In this document: positions 1-7,380 of the stretch, piece after piece
How the letters are laid out: every line of letters begins with the position of its first letter
How positions within the stretch are numbered: the stretch's first letter is position 1
Assembly: GCF_001557215.1 (NCBI RefSeq)
Contig: NZ_LSJM01000357.1
Span: 1-18,912, forward strand
Length of the DNA: 18,912 nt
From: Sphingomonas sp. CCH9-E2
GTDB lineage: Bacteria > Pseudomonadota > Alphaproteobacteria > Sphingomonadales > Sphingomonadaceae
Direction: 5' to 3'
Translations under genes and position numbers: made by a program
The notes under the pieces: generated by a model
Database searches by the model: none
What the model saw: only the letters and a program-made list of their open reading frames with translations
Told to the model about the DNA's origin: nothing

Positions 1-173
1 GCCGCCATATTCTCGGTCACTTCCTCGCCTTCGTTGACGAGTGCGGCTGCCGTTGCCGTTTCATTCGGGGCCGCCATGTTGGGCAGAGATGTCTCCCCAC
101 ACGCTGCGAGCAGCATCGGCACGGTCAGGCATGCGAAGCGGATCATTCCCATTCGATTGTCTGAATCTCGCAT
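1..173 (-). CDS. Putative lipoprotein, N-terminal part only (runs off left edge)
   Basis: Reading leftwards from an ATG at 173 (alternative ATGs at 152 and 146, in frame) gives an open frame to the window edge. The protein begins with a basic start, a hydrophobic stretch and the lipobox-like LLAAC followed by GETSLPN, which is what a lipoprotein signal peptidase II site looks like. The start at 152 or 146 gives a signal peptide of more usual length than 173. No clear Shine-Dalgarno sequence precedes any of them. After the cysteine the sequence is rich in Ala, Thr, Asn and Glu, typical of a linker. No function can be given because the mature domain lies outside the window. It is transcribed in the same direction as the Argonaute gene but separated from it by about 285 bp, so co-transcription is uncertain. 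Confidence 0.5.
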   Translation of the reverse strand, partial: MRDSDNRMGMIRFACLTVPMLLAACGETSLPNMAAPNETATAAALVNEGEEVTENMA

Positions 174-457
174 AAGTGTTTGAAAACTCGATGGTAAGTA
201 CCCGGTCTGACGGTCATTCTCCGACTGTGAGGCCGTCAAAATGCTACGCTTTTGATTTCATTGAAAAAACTGCCAGAAAAAATATTTTCGCGGTTCCGGC
301 ATCTATCGAGGTCAATCGCCCCTCAGACCCGTTTTTTGCCTGCCCAGCGCAACTCCGGCGGCCGCCTGAAAGTACCGTCAGTCCTCCATAACAGGACTCA
401 GTCTTCGGATCGAGTAGCCCGGGAACAGCAAAGGTGGCCAGCGCACGTCCGACGCCC
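174..457. other. Intergenic region between lipoprotein and Argonaute genes
   Basis: No convincing gene is seen here. It holds an A+T-rich patch around 240-295 that stands out from the surrounding sequence and could carry the promoter of the lipoprotein gene. It also has an inverted repeat TGACGG (208-213) with CCGTCA (233-238), and the hairpin listed separately at 380-398. Short open frames on the plus strand have no family resemblance and no ribosome binding site that I can see. Confidence 0.4.
380..398 (-). terminator. Hairpin downstream of the Argonaute gene, possible weak terminator
   Basis: AGTCCT at 380-385 pairs with AGGACT at 393-398 across a 7-nt loop. It lies about 60 bp past the Argonaute stop codon, where the six-gene minus-strand unit should end. 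There is no U-tract after the stem on the minus strand, so it is at best a weak or factor-assisted terminator. Confidence 0.25.
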
Positions 458-2014
458 CTAAACGTAGAACTTGAACGGCTGTCGCTCTGCTCCCGTAGCG
501 CTGCCCATAGTTAGCACTTCGCCGACCTTGTCCGCGAAACGAATGGTGACCGGCAACCCGTCGCTGAAATTGCAGGCGTTGTAATTGATTTTCGTGAGAC
601 CCAGTATGTCTGCCAGCACCGTCTCGATGTAGGGATAGTCACCGCTCGCGCGGAGCACGGTCACGAACAACGGGTTCGGCGTCTCGGGACCGATATAGGT
701 ATCGATACGTGGCGCATACCCCGTGGTCCACAGATAAGCATCTTTGTCTCCGAGCTGGATCGCCGTGCCGCGCAGGCACGGATAATCGCCATCGCGGAAG
801 AGCTTGGTCTCGCCGTGCGTCGATTGGATACGCACGCCTACGATATTGGTGCCGTCGGGCGCGGCTTTGCTAAAGGCCTCCCATTCCGCGTCGTTGAACT
901 TGGTTCGGCCGTGAATGAACAGCTCTTTTGGATAAGTTCCGAAGCGTTGCTTGTAGGTATCCAGAACCGTCTTGATCAGGTTTTCGGCCGCCAGATCGCT
1001 GAGGTGAAACTCTCTGTTTTCAGTCTGCCACGGCCCGTTCGCTCCGCGAAAGACGACACCGTCTCCTTCGCTTAGGAACATCTGCGCCGCACAGCAGGCG
1101 TGATTGTCAGCGTGATTTGGAAGGAGCTTAAACACCAAGCCGACGTAGCAGACGCCTGGCCGCATACGGGCGATCTTCCACGGGGGTTCCGCCTGCGTTT
1201 TGTAGAACAGGCCTGTGGCCAAATTCCAAGCGACGGTGGCGGAATCCTGAGTGCCACGTTTCGGATATCCTGCCTTGTTCACGAACTCTTCAGGAGCAAG
1301 GGTTGTCTCGCGAACAAGCTGAGATGTCATGCCCAGCTTCAAAAGCTTCGCTTTGACCTGCCGGTGGAAGTCGGGAATGTCATCGAACACTGCTTCAAGC
1401 GTGTCATCAATAACACCGGCCAGTAGCGGAAGGTCGACGCGCCCCTTCTGGCGCCGGGACAATTCCCCCTTGAGAAGCTCGACCTTGCGGCGCTGACCCG
1501 CAACTGGGCGGCAGGTTTCGAAGACGATTTCCGGCACAACAAAGATCCAAACGTCTACCGTCCGCTCCTCATTTTTCGCGTGGCGTTCAATCGGGTCGAT
1601 GAACAGCTTTGTTGTTGTGGCCACCGCCTCGTGATGGTTCTCGATCGCAATCGCAGCACGGATATCCGCAGGATCAATCTCGCATTTAATCATACCGCCG
1701 GGATCGGCGCGGATGCCGAAGGCCTCCTCGAGACCGGGAAAATCAGACAGATGAAGCCGGAACTCTTTGTCGCGCTGACCCCGAGGCGGAATTGCGACGG
1801 GATTGCTGATTGCATCGAGCCAGCGGCACAGGAGGTCTAGGCCATGTTTTGTACCAACCGCACCTATCGTAATCTGCGGACGATCAGGCTTTGACGCAGG
1901 CCCGTAAAGCGTAAGGCCGTCCTTCGGATGATCCGAAGCCTGCCCGTGCCCAAAACCCAGTGGTGGTTCCGGAATGTAGAGAACCGGAACGGATTTCTCG
2001 GAAAATTCGATCAA
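458..2014 (-). CDS. Short prokaryotic Argonaute (MID-PIWI), catalytically inactive
   Basis: The 518-residue protein has the layout of short pAgos: an N-terminal EPPLGFG...KDGLTLYGP signature (residues 16-39), a MID domain and a PIWI domain, with no N or PAZ domain. The WNLATGLFYK and PPW motifs (263-279) and the ending LPVTIRFADKVGEV...KFYV are typical of the family. H217, K221, Q232 and K272 are plausible 5'-phosphate pocket residues. The PIWI catalytic aspartates are missing: the first strand reads YVGLVF (290-295) and the later site reads HGRTKF (368-373), so target slicing is not expected. Family knowledge: short pAgos bind guide and target and signal through an APAZ partner. Start choice: TTG at 2014 overlaps the upstream stop as TTGA and has GAGGAGG seven bases before it; a longer frame to 2227 would overlap the upstream gene by over 200 bp. 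Strongest neighbour evidence is the APAZ gene directly upstream. Confidence 0.9.
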   Translation of the reverse strand: MIEFSEKSVPVLYIPEPPLGFGHGQASDHPKDGLTLYGPASKPDRPQITIGAVGTKHGLDLLCRWLDAISNPVAIPPRGQRDKEFRLHLSDFPGLEEAFGIRADPGGMIKCEIDPADIRAAIAIENHHEAVATTTKLFIDPIERHAKNEERTVDVWIFVVPEIVFETCRPVAGQRRKVELLKGELSRRQKGRVDLPLLAGVIDDTLEAVFDDIPDFHRQVKAKLLKLGMTSQLVRETTLAPEEFVNKAGYPKRGTQDSATVAWNLATGLFYKTQAEPPWKIARMRPGVCYVGLVFKLLPNHADNHACCAAQMFLSEGDGVVFRGANGPWQTENREFHLSDLAAENLIKTVLDTYKQRFGTYPKELFIHGRTKFNDAEWEAFSKAAPDGTNIVGVRIQSTHGETKLFRDGDYPCLRGTAIQLGDKDAYLWTTGYAPRIDTYIGPETPNPLFVTVLRASGDYPYIETVLADILGLTKINYNACNFSDGLPVTIRFADKVGEVLTMGSATGAERQPFKFYV

Positions 2015-4485
2015 GCGTCCGCCTCCTCGAAGTGGCCGCCTAGCGTTGTGGGATCGGCTTCTTCCGCGTCCTCGCCCAGTCTGTTGGTCTGGCGCGCGGT
2101 TACAGGCGCTGTGAACTGGATAGGCATCGCATCGAGAGTAATGCTGCCGCCCGAGCCGACGGCAAGGTCGACATACGGACTGTCGCCAGCCAACAGCTCC
2201 ATGAACGCCATCACACGCCCATGCCAAGCCTTATTCCGCCAAGCTGAACAGATCGAACGCCGAAGGCGAAACTGAGTTTTGGGGTCTGGAATAGCGATCG
2301 GCTTGTTGTGCTCGCCGATGTCAGAAAACAGCACACGGCCCTTGAGCCGCATATGAGGGTAAGGGAAGAGGCTGGGAATTACGCTTACACCGTATTCCCA
2401 GATCTTCTTGCGGGCGACACCGCGTAGCATTGAATTGCGGCTCTGACCCTGGCGCCCCCATGAGACGCGCTTCTTGAGGCCCAGTCTTTTGTCGCCAACG
2501 TGGAAGGACAGTCCGCTTGAGAACGAATGCGCAAGAAGCCCTTGGCGGGCGCAATGCTTCTCCCATGCCTGGCGCAAGAGATTCATCATGATCGACCGGG
2601 CATCGCGGCTGTCGATCCCCGCGTCCGATGACCCGTTCTCGAGTAGATCGAGAACGTCGAAGTCACGCTCGGCGTGAAACGGCCCCACCCGCTCGAAATG
2701 TTCCGCCAGGTCCATTGGGCTGGCGAAGGTCAGGAAACCGTCGCCGAATTCCGCCATCGGGTATTCGAAGGACGCGCCGAGCTTACGCAGCAACGTCTCA
2801 TTGGCACGATTGTTAGGCACCAGTTGATTGAGCTTGTCCGGCATCCTCAATATCCGGAGCCAATTGGACGTCAGGACCTCGGGAACCGCCTCGATCTCGA
2901 CTGCGCGCCGACGCAGATGAGCGGACCATTCGGGCTGAATGATGCCGCCGCCAGCCTTGGGCACATGCTGCCTTTCGAGCGATTTGAGCAAGCTTGCAAG
3001 CCCCGTCGCCCATCCGCTCTCGAAGTCGACATACTGCAGGCCGCCGATGCCGAAGAGCTTTTGGAAGGCACGAATCTTCAATGGAATGATGAAGTTGGGA
3101 TCCTGAAGTTGTCTCGTCAGGTCTTCCGCGATGGCGATCTCCTCGCGAACACCCCTCCTGGCGAGCGTCTCGTCGCTACGGGACCCGCCGCCATCGGGGC
3201 TCAACAGATGGCATTCATCGAAGACCAACAGGCCAAGATCGCTCATGTCGGTGTCGGTGAAGCTCAGCAGCGCAAGGCATCGCTCGGGAGTCATCACTTC
3301 GATCGATTCGAGCTCTGGTCCGCGGATCAGCGCGGTGAGATCGCCATCGGCCGACACGACGCTGTCTATCAGACTCTCTGGAAAGCTCTCGGCAAGATCA
3401 TCACGAAGCTGATCGACCAGAGCCAAGGTCGGGACGAGGAAGATGACCTTCTTGCCGGCCGACAAGGTCGAGGCGATCTTCAACTCTGAAAGCGTGGTTT
3501 TGCCCGCGCCGGTGGGCAGTACCAGCACCGCTGACTTTCCAACATCCAGAAAATGCGTAGCCAGAGCGGCGCGGTGATTCGGCCAAAGCACCGGTTTGCT
3601 CGACGCGCGATGGCGAACCCACAGCTTCCAAGAATTCTCTTCCGCACCCGCGGGCGGTGGGATTCGAGTGACGCCAACGTCCTCAAGTCCGTCTGCGACG
3701 TGCATAAGCAACCGCGCCAGATGACGCGGTCCCGCATAGCTGGAGGTAATGTTGAGGCCAGTGTCCGGAAGATTCAGCGGACGGGTTGCGAGTTCCACCA
3801 CTCGGGCGAAGGCATGCTGAGGGGTTTCGAACGATTGATAGGCGAGCTCGACACGAGGACGATCGAGCAAGCGTGCTACCATTTGCACCAGACCGCTCCA
3901 GCACAATCCGTACAACGCCTGCGTCGCTCGTTCATCAAACGGCGCATCGGCCCCAGGCCGCAATCCTGCCAAACGGTTGGCACGCTCGAGGATCGCTTCA
4001 AATCGTTCCAAGGCAAGGTCTTCGACGCTTTCTACCAAAGCGCCGCGATGAATATCTTCAAGACGGGGGCCTGCGAGCTCGCGAGCGGCTTCACGCGCGT
4101 CAGGGCTCTGTTCAGCAATCAGGAACAGAAGTGGTGCCGATACGCGCGGATCAATGGCCCGCGTGGTCAGGAGTTCATCGCGCTCCTCGAGATCCGGGCG
4201 GATACGGGCCAGAAGCTGATAAGCGGTCGCTGCGACGAAGGCGGCGGCCCGGCGTTCGTGATCTTCTGCACCGCGGTCGACGAGCGCTTCGTAGATAGTC
4301 GCGATCCGCTCGATACGCGCGAGTTGGGCGAGGTAGTCGGGCTGCTCGGCTAGCGATGCCGCACGCAGCCTGAGGCCGGCCAGTTCGGCATAGATACCGG
4401 TCAGTTCTTGCGGCAGCATCGACGGGTCGACGCCCTCAAGAGCCGGCGCGCTCCGGATCAAGGCTGCGGTTTGCGCGTCAAACAT
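2011..4485 (-). CDS. RecA-like SF2 ATPase lobe fused to C-terminal APAZ domain
   Basis: The 824-residue protein has three parts. Residues 1-290 are mostly helical and not recognised. Residues 300-430 form a helicase RecA1 lobe: PTGAGKT Walker A at 324-330, VPTLALVDQ motif Ia at 351-359, MTPER near 398 and DECH Walker B at 423-426. Residues from about 520 to 795 look like APAZ, the Argonaute-partner domain, with marks such as WEYGVSVIPSLFP, LKGRVLFSD (714-722), WRNKAWHGRVMAF (749-761) and a final PIQFTAPVT. I see no SAT motif III and no motifs IV-VI, so the second RecA lobe is absent; this cannot be a standard two-lobe helicase. Start: ATG at 4485 overlaps the upstream nuclease gene by 8 bp; a TTG at 4530 is possible but overlaps further. 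By family precedent the APAZ part should form a heterodimer with the Argonaute encoded next. Confidence 0.8.
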   Translation of the reverse strand: MFDAQTAALIRSAPALEGVDPSMLPQELTGIYAELAGLRLRAASLAEQPDYLAQLARIERIATIYEALVDRGAEDHERRAAAFVAATAYQLLARIRPDLEERDELLTTRAIDPRVSAPLLFLIAEQSPDAREAARELAGPRLEDIHRGALVESVEDLALERFEAILERANRLAGLRPGADAPFDERATQALYGLCWSGLVQMVARLLDRPRVELAYQSFETPQHAFARVVELATRPLNLPDTGLNITSSYAGPRHLARLLMHVADGLEDVGVTRIPPPAGAEENSWKLWVRHRASSKPVLWPNHRAALATHFLDVGKSAVLVLPTGAGKTTLSELKIASTLSAGKKVIFLVPTLALVDQLRDDLAESFPESLIDSVVSADGDLTALIRGPELESIEVMTPERCLALLSFTDTDMSDLGLLVFDECHLLSPDGGGSRSDETLARRGVREEIAIAEDLTRQLQDPNFIIPLKIRAFQKLFGIGGLQYVDFESGWATGLASLLKSLERQHVPKAGGGIIQPEWSAHLRRRAVEIEAVPEVLTSNWLRILRMPDKLNQLVPNNRANETLLRKLGASFEYPMAEFGDGFLTFASPMDLAEHFERVGPFHAERDFDVLDLLENGSSDAGIDSRDARSIMMNLLRQAWEKHCARQGLLAHSFSSGLSFHVGDKRLGLKKRVSWGRQGQSRNSMLRGVARKKIWEYGVSVIPSLFPYPHMRLKGRVLFSDIGEHNKPIAIPDPKTQFRLRRSICSAWRNKAWHGRVMAFMELLAGDSPYVDLAVGSGGSITLDAMPIQFTAPVTARQTNRLGEDAEEADPTTLGGHFEEADA

Positions 4486-5266
4486 CGAACGTCGAAATCC
4501 GCGCCCAGACGCGATCCGCGAAATCAGCAAACCAGGCCCGAACGTCGTCTAGCGGGAGCGTGTTACCGCCGCGCTTGTCCAAAGCCACCTGAAGAGAATC
4601 ATAGTCCTTGAACAACGCGACGCATTTGGCCGCTGGAAACTGCGATGGCGAAACAGTCAGCGATGCTTCAAACGCCAGCGGGCGTGTTTGAATCAGCGTG
4701 TCATATGCCGTCTTGAGCTCGTATCCATTGAAGCCGTAGCTTTCCAGCAAGGCGAGAACGGCTTGAGCCAGCTGATTATCGCGCTTGCCAGAAATATACT
4801 CACGAAACGACTTCAGCACCTGGCTCTGGAATTTTTGCCGGGCATGGATCGTGCATTTGTACTCGTAGACGGTCGCCTTCGTCAGCGTCTTCGTCGCTGG
4901 ATCGACCGTAATCTTGACGCCATCAGTGCCCTGGTTGGTCGCCTTAAGGTGCGAATTGTCGATCTTTTCATCGCCCGTCTTGCCCTTTCGGGCAGCGACC
5001 CAGCAAATAATCTCGAATAAAAGACCATCGCGATGTTCGATACCCTTTTCCGTCGTAGGATGCAGATCTTTGTCGAGCGTATCTTTCAGCCCTGCCGTGA
5101 TTTTCGGCGGCGCTAATTGCGTGCCCACAAGGATCAGTGCCGCGTGGAATGCCTGACCGACCAACACCAGCGCGACAAGCTGCGCGAGATCGTCAGGGGC
5201 ATCGACGCTCCATTGTTCTCCCTCGCATTGGGGGAGCGCCGACATAAGATTGAGAGTGATCGGCAC
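4478..5266 (-). CDS. HamA-like (DUF1837-type) PD-(D/E)XK nuclease, putative effector
   Basis: The 262-residue protein carries a restriction-endonuclease-fold signature: E85 in LLFEIICW, D115 in GTDGVKI, then E135 and K137 in the strand VYEYKC. The helix with an acidic residue, a GxDGV strand and an E-x-K strand resemble HamA, the DUF1837 nuclease of Hachiman defence, which is normally followed by a helicase gene, as here. Metal-dependent DNA cleavage is therefore likely, inferred from motifs only. No membrane segment or signal peptide is seen. The GTG start at 5266 lies 2 nt after the preceding stop; an ATG seven codons in is the alternative. Its 3' end overlaps the ATPase-APAZ gene by 8 bp, so translation is probably coupled. 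Another PD-(D/E)XK family (Mrr-like) remains possible because overall identity to HamA cannot be measured here. Confidence 0.65.
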   Translation of the reverse strand: MPITLNLMSALPQCEGEQWSVDAPDDLAQLVALVLVGQAFHAALILVGTQLAPPKITAGLKDTLDKDLHPTTEKGIEHRDGLLFEIICWVAARKGKTGDEKIDNSHLKATNQGTDGVKITVDPATKTLTKATVYEYKCTIHARQKFQSQVLKSFREYISGKRDNQLAQAVLALLESYGFNGYELKTAYDTLIQTRPLAFEASLTVSPSQFPAAKCVALFKDYDSLQVALDKRGGNTLPLDDVRAWFADFADRVWARISTFDV

Positions 5267-5268
5267 GC

Positions 5269-5805
5269 CTATCCCAGACCTTCAAGTAACGTTCGGTAAT
5301 CTTGGATGCCATGCTCTCGCATCGCCTTGATGGCTTCGACGCGGGTCCTTCGACCCAATTCGGCATCCTCGACGAAGCGCGTGCCCCTCAGCGCGGCGAC
5401 ATGAGCTGTGTCCAGCCCATGATATTCGGCGCCGGCAATGACGGTCGCGAGGTACCAATCGAAAGGCCGTAATGTGTGGTCCAACGAGGTGCCCAGATAG
5501 CTGCTCGCCGGAACGGTGCTTCCCTCGATGGCGAAAGTGTCCTCGCGCCGGTAGCCAGAGCCTGCTCCCTCGTGCCGGTCCAACTGCTCTCGTTCGGCCA
5601 GATCAATCTCGAAAATGACCCCGGGAACGGCGGAATTCGGGACGATAACCAGGGTCGCCTTTCCTGAACCGTCCTTACTCGCCTTCGAAAACGCAAGACT
5701 CCAGGCGCGTGCAACTCCCGTCCTGACGACCTTCGCCGACGGGCAACGGCCAAGCAGACGTGCCGGCAACATGTTGGAGCCATAAGCGAAGTAGAGAAAT
5801 GTCAT
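5269..5805 (-). CDS. Gamma-glutamylcyclotransferase-like (GGCT/AIG2) protein
   Basis: The 178-residue protein starts YFAYGSNM, the YGSN substrate-binding loop (residues 8-11) that defines the GGCT-like fold. E79 in LDRHEG, followed by GYRRE, fits the conserved catalytic glutamate. Members convert gamma-glutamyl groups, as in glutathione-derived peptides or gamma-glutamylamines, to 5-oxoproline; the exact substrate cannot be told. It is cytosolic by appearance. The ATG at 5805 overlaps the hipA stop codon as ATGA, and its own stop is 2 nt before the nuclease start, so it is embedded in the operon. Why a GGCT enzyme sits between a HipBA pair and a nuclease-Argonaute set is unknown; small-molecule modification or detoxification during defence would be a guess. 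Confidence 0.85.
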   Translation of the reverse strand: MTFLYFAYGSNMLPARLLGRCPSAKVVRTGVARAWSLAFSKASKDGSGKATLVIVPNSAVPGVIFEIDLAEREQLDRHEGAGSGYRREDTFAIEGSTVPASSYLGTSLDHTLRPFDWYLATVIAGAEYHGLDTAHVAALRGTRFVEDAELGRRTRVEAIKAMREHGIQDYRTLLEGLG

Positions 5806-7121
5806 TGGCCATTGGTCCCTTCGACATTCGCTCCATCGCGCAGTTGGCTGGCCGAGCGGCCGGGTTCCACTACTGTCAGTGCGCAGCGCTCCGCTCGTTC
5901 GCGGACCATCACGGCGAGGCTTTCGATCGCCGCCAGATCGAAGCCGGGGCGCACCAACTCGGCGGTAACCTCGCCTGTTCGCGCAATCACGCCTTTGCTG
6001 ATCTCCGCGACCCGCCTGCGTATCAGCGGCAGGCCGACACCCGCTTCCGCCGCGAACGCTGCCCACCCCTTCGCATCCAGTTCGGCAAGCGTCGCTCGTT
6101 TCCCGATCTTCATGGCAAATTTCGGCGAGAGATCGGGATAGGCAATGGTCGCAAGCAAATCATACAGCGGGGCTAGGCGTGGGCCTTCGTCGCCGTAGAG
6201 GATCGAAAAATTCTTGCCGTGTGCGTCGGCGTTCCCGGCGATCACATTGAAGATCACCGCATCGAGAAGCTTCAGCACATCGACCGCGGGCCTTTCGGCG
6301 ACGCGGCGGAGCAGCGCGAAGCAATCCCTGAAGGTCGGGCCGCCCTCGCTCGCGTATTTGGTCTCCGGTGGCACGCCGAGCGCCTGGCAGAAATCCTCCT
6401 GATGGATGCGGCGCACAAAGCCATCGTCGCCAATGACGCGGTCATAGCGCTGGACCAGCAGAAACGTCCGATCCTGCACGATGCGCGCTTCTACCGGCGC
6501 GACATCGAGACCGATCGCGGCGGCAAGGCGCATCACGAACGCCTCGTTCTCGGTCGTCGCCGCGAACCGCGATATCGGCGGTTTCAGAATATGCGTCGTC
6601 GGCTGGCCCGGCGCAGGCAACGCCACCACGCCATCCACCAGAACCACCGGCACCTTCGATTGGGCGCCAGCGAGAGAGAGCCGCAAGCCTTCCTCGCCCG
6701 CGAGCAGTGGGCGGACGGGCAGCGCGTCCAGCACCCGGATCAGGCCCTCATCGTCAAGCGGGATTGGCCGTTGATCGGGGGCAGGAGCGGTCGGACCTTC
6801 GCCGGGCGGCAGAAGCTGGAGCGCGCCCGCCACATCGCCGCCGAGGCGATCAAGAAGGGCGAAATCATTGGCGCGCGACACGCCGAGTGCCTGAGCCGCA
6901 GCGTCGCGCTGGCTTTCCTCCGGCAAGAGACCGCCGAAAAATGGGCGGCACTCGCGACGACTGAACGGCTCCGTCCGCTTTGGCAGTGAGGCTGACAATG
7001 GCTGCGCCGCCTCGTCGTCGAGCCAAGCCCGCGCATAAGCGAAGCCGAGTTCACCGTGCTTGTCCTGCGTCAACTGTCCCACCAGGCGCCCGTCCCACCA
7101 GATATCGAGGGTGCGCGTCAT
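5802..7121 (-). CDS. hipA: HipA-type serine/threonine kinase toxin
   Basis: The 439-residue protein matches HipA in length and motifs. The LSLAGAQSK segment (148-156) is the phosphate loop holding the autophosphorylated serine in E. coli HipA; HILK with K180 is the expected ATP-binding lysine; NADAHGKN (297-304) is the catalytic loop with D299 as base; PLYDLL supplies the Mg-binding D321. The N-terminal part (1-105) fits the HipA N-terminal domain, including FFGGLLPE. E. coli HipA phosphorylates glutamyl-tRNA synthetase, inducing dormancy; the target here is not known. Its ATG at 7121 overlaps the hipB stop as ATGA, and its stop overlaps the GGCT start as ATGA. All key kinase residues are present, so the toxin looks intact. 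Confidence 0.95.
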   Translation of the reverse strand: MTRTLDIWWDGRLVGQLTQDKHGELGFAYARAWLDDEAAQPLSASLPKRTEPFSRRECRPFFGGLLPEESQRDAAAQALGVSRANDFALLDRLGGDVAGALQLLPPGEGPTAPAPDQRPIPLDDEGLIRVLDALPVRPLLAGEEGLRLSLAGAQSKVPVVLVDGVVALPAPGQPTTHILKPPISRFAATTENEAFVMRLAAAIGLDVAPVEARIVQDRTFLLVQRYDRVIGDDGFVRRIHQEDFCQALGVPPETKYASEGGPTFRDCFALLRRVAERPAVDVLKLLDAVIFNVIAGNADAHGKNFSILYGDEGPRLAPLYDLLATIAYPDLSPKFAMKIGKRATLAELDAKGWAAFAAEAGVGLPLIRRRVAEISKGVIARTGEVTAELVRPGFDLAAIESLAVMVRERAERCALTVVEPGRSASQLRDGANVEGTNGQ

Positions 7122-7360
7122 GCTGTCCGCGCTCCTTTGGCGTCGGGCGGCGGTGTGATATCGAGCGAACAGCCCAGCGCAGACAGGACCTGAAGCGTCT
7201 TGCCGATCTGTGCGGTCGGCTTGCCCGCTTCGAGATCGACGATGAAGCGCAGGCCGACGCCAGCTGCGCCGGCAAGCTCGTCCTGCCGCAGGCCGGCGGC
7301 CTTGCGGGTGGTTCGCACGATGTCGCCGATCTCGGCGGTGGTGAGGTTGCGTCTGGCCAT
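7118..7360 (-). CDS. hipB: HipB-type HTH antitoxin and autorepressor
   Basis: The 80-residue protein starting MARRNLTTAEIGDIV has a single Cro/C1-type helix-turn-helix across roughly residues 8-66 (GLRQDELAGAAGVGLRFIVDLEAGKPT), as in HipB. HipB neutralises HipA and, with it, represses the operon. The frame is open further upstream to 7591, but that extension reads through the promoter and operator repeats and has no family likeness, so ATG at 7360 is preferred. The leader to the putative -10 box is very short and no Shine-Dalgarno is visible, which suggests a leaderless or weakly initiated message. It is the first gene of the six-gene minus-strand unit, so HipB may control the nuclease and Argonaute genes as well. 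Confidence 0.9.
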   Translation of the reverse strand: MARRNLTTAEIGDIVRTTRKAAGLRQDELAGAAGVGLRFIVDLEAGKPTAQIGKTLQVLSALGCSLDITPPPDAKGARTA

Positions 7361-7364
7361 GATA

Positions 7365-7380
7365 TTTACCGAACGGGAAA
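7365..7380 (-). promoter_or_regulatory. HipB operator-like dyad O1
   Basis: TTTACCG-AA-CGGGAAA is a near-perfect inverted repeat with one mismatch between arms. It lies between the putative -10 box and the hipB start codon. The half-site matches those of the two dyads further upstream, and TCC/GGA-type dyads are known HipB targets, so HipB is the natural candidate. Confidence 0.6.

Larger units (their letters stand above)
458..7360 (-). other. Six-gene translationally coupled unit: hipBA, GGCT, nuclease, ATPase-APAZ, pAgo
   Basis: Junctions from upstream to downstream are ATGA (hipB/hipA), ATGA (hipA/GGCT), a 2-nt gap (GGCT/nuclease), 8-bp overlap (nuclease/ATPase-APAZ) and TTGA (ATPase-APAZ/pAgo). 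No promoter-sized gap exists between any pair, so one transcript from the hipB promoter is likely. The last three genes look visibly lower in G+C than hipBA, which suggests the unit was built from at least two acquisitions. Confidence 0.7.

Noticed and set aside
208..238. Inverted repeat TGACGG/CCGTCA as a terminator
   Set aside because: The loop is 19 nt and no U-tract follows; it was kept only as a note in the intergenic entry.
2015..2227. N-terminal extension of the Argonaute frame to an ATG at 2227
   Set aside because: It lies wholly within the ATPase-APAZ gene, has low-complexity Arg-rich sequence, and the TTG at 2014 has an excellent ribosome binding site and TTGA coupling.
2674..3489. 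Long plus-strand frame opposite the ATPase-APAZ gene
   Set aside because: Antisense shadow; no family likeness, and the minus-strand frame has helicase and APAZ motifs.
3553..4353. Second long plus-strand frame opposite the ATPase-APAZ gene
   Set aside because: Antisense shadow with biased composition and no ribosome binding site or domain.
4478..4530. TTG at 4530 as the ATPase-APAZ start
   Set aside because: It would lengthen the overlap with the nuclease gene to 53 bp without a better ribosome binding site; ATG at 4485 is simpler, though not proven.
6219..6989. 256-residue plus-strand frame opposite hipA
   Set aside because: Shadow of the high-G+C hipA gene, whose kinase motifs are all present on the minus strand.
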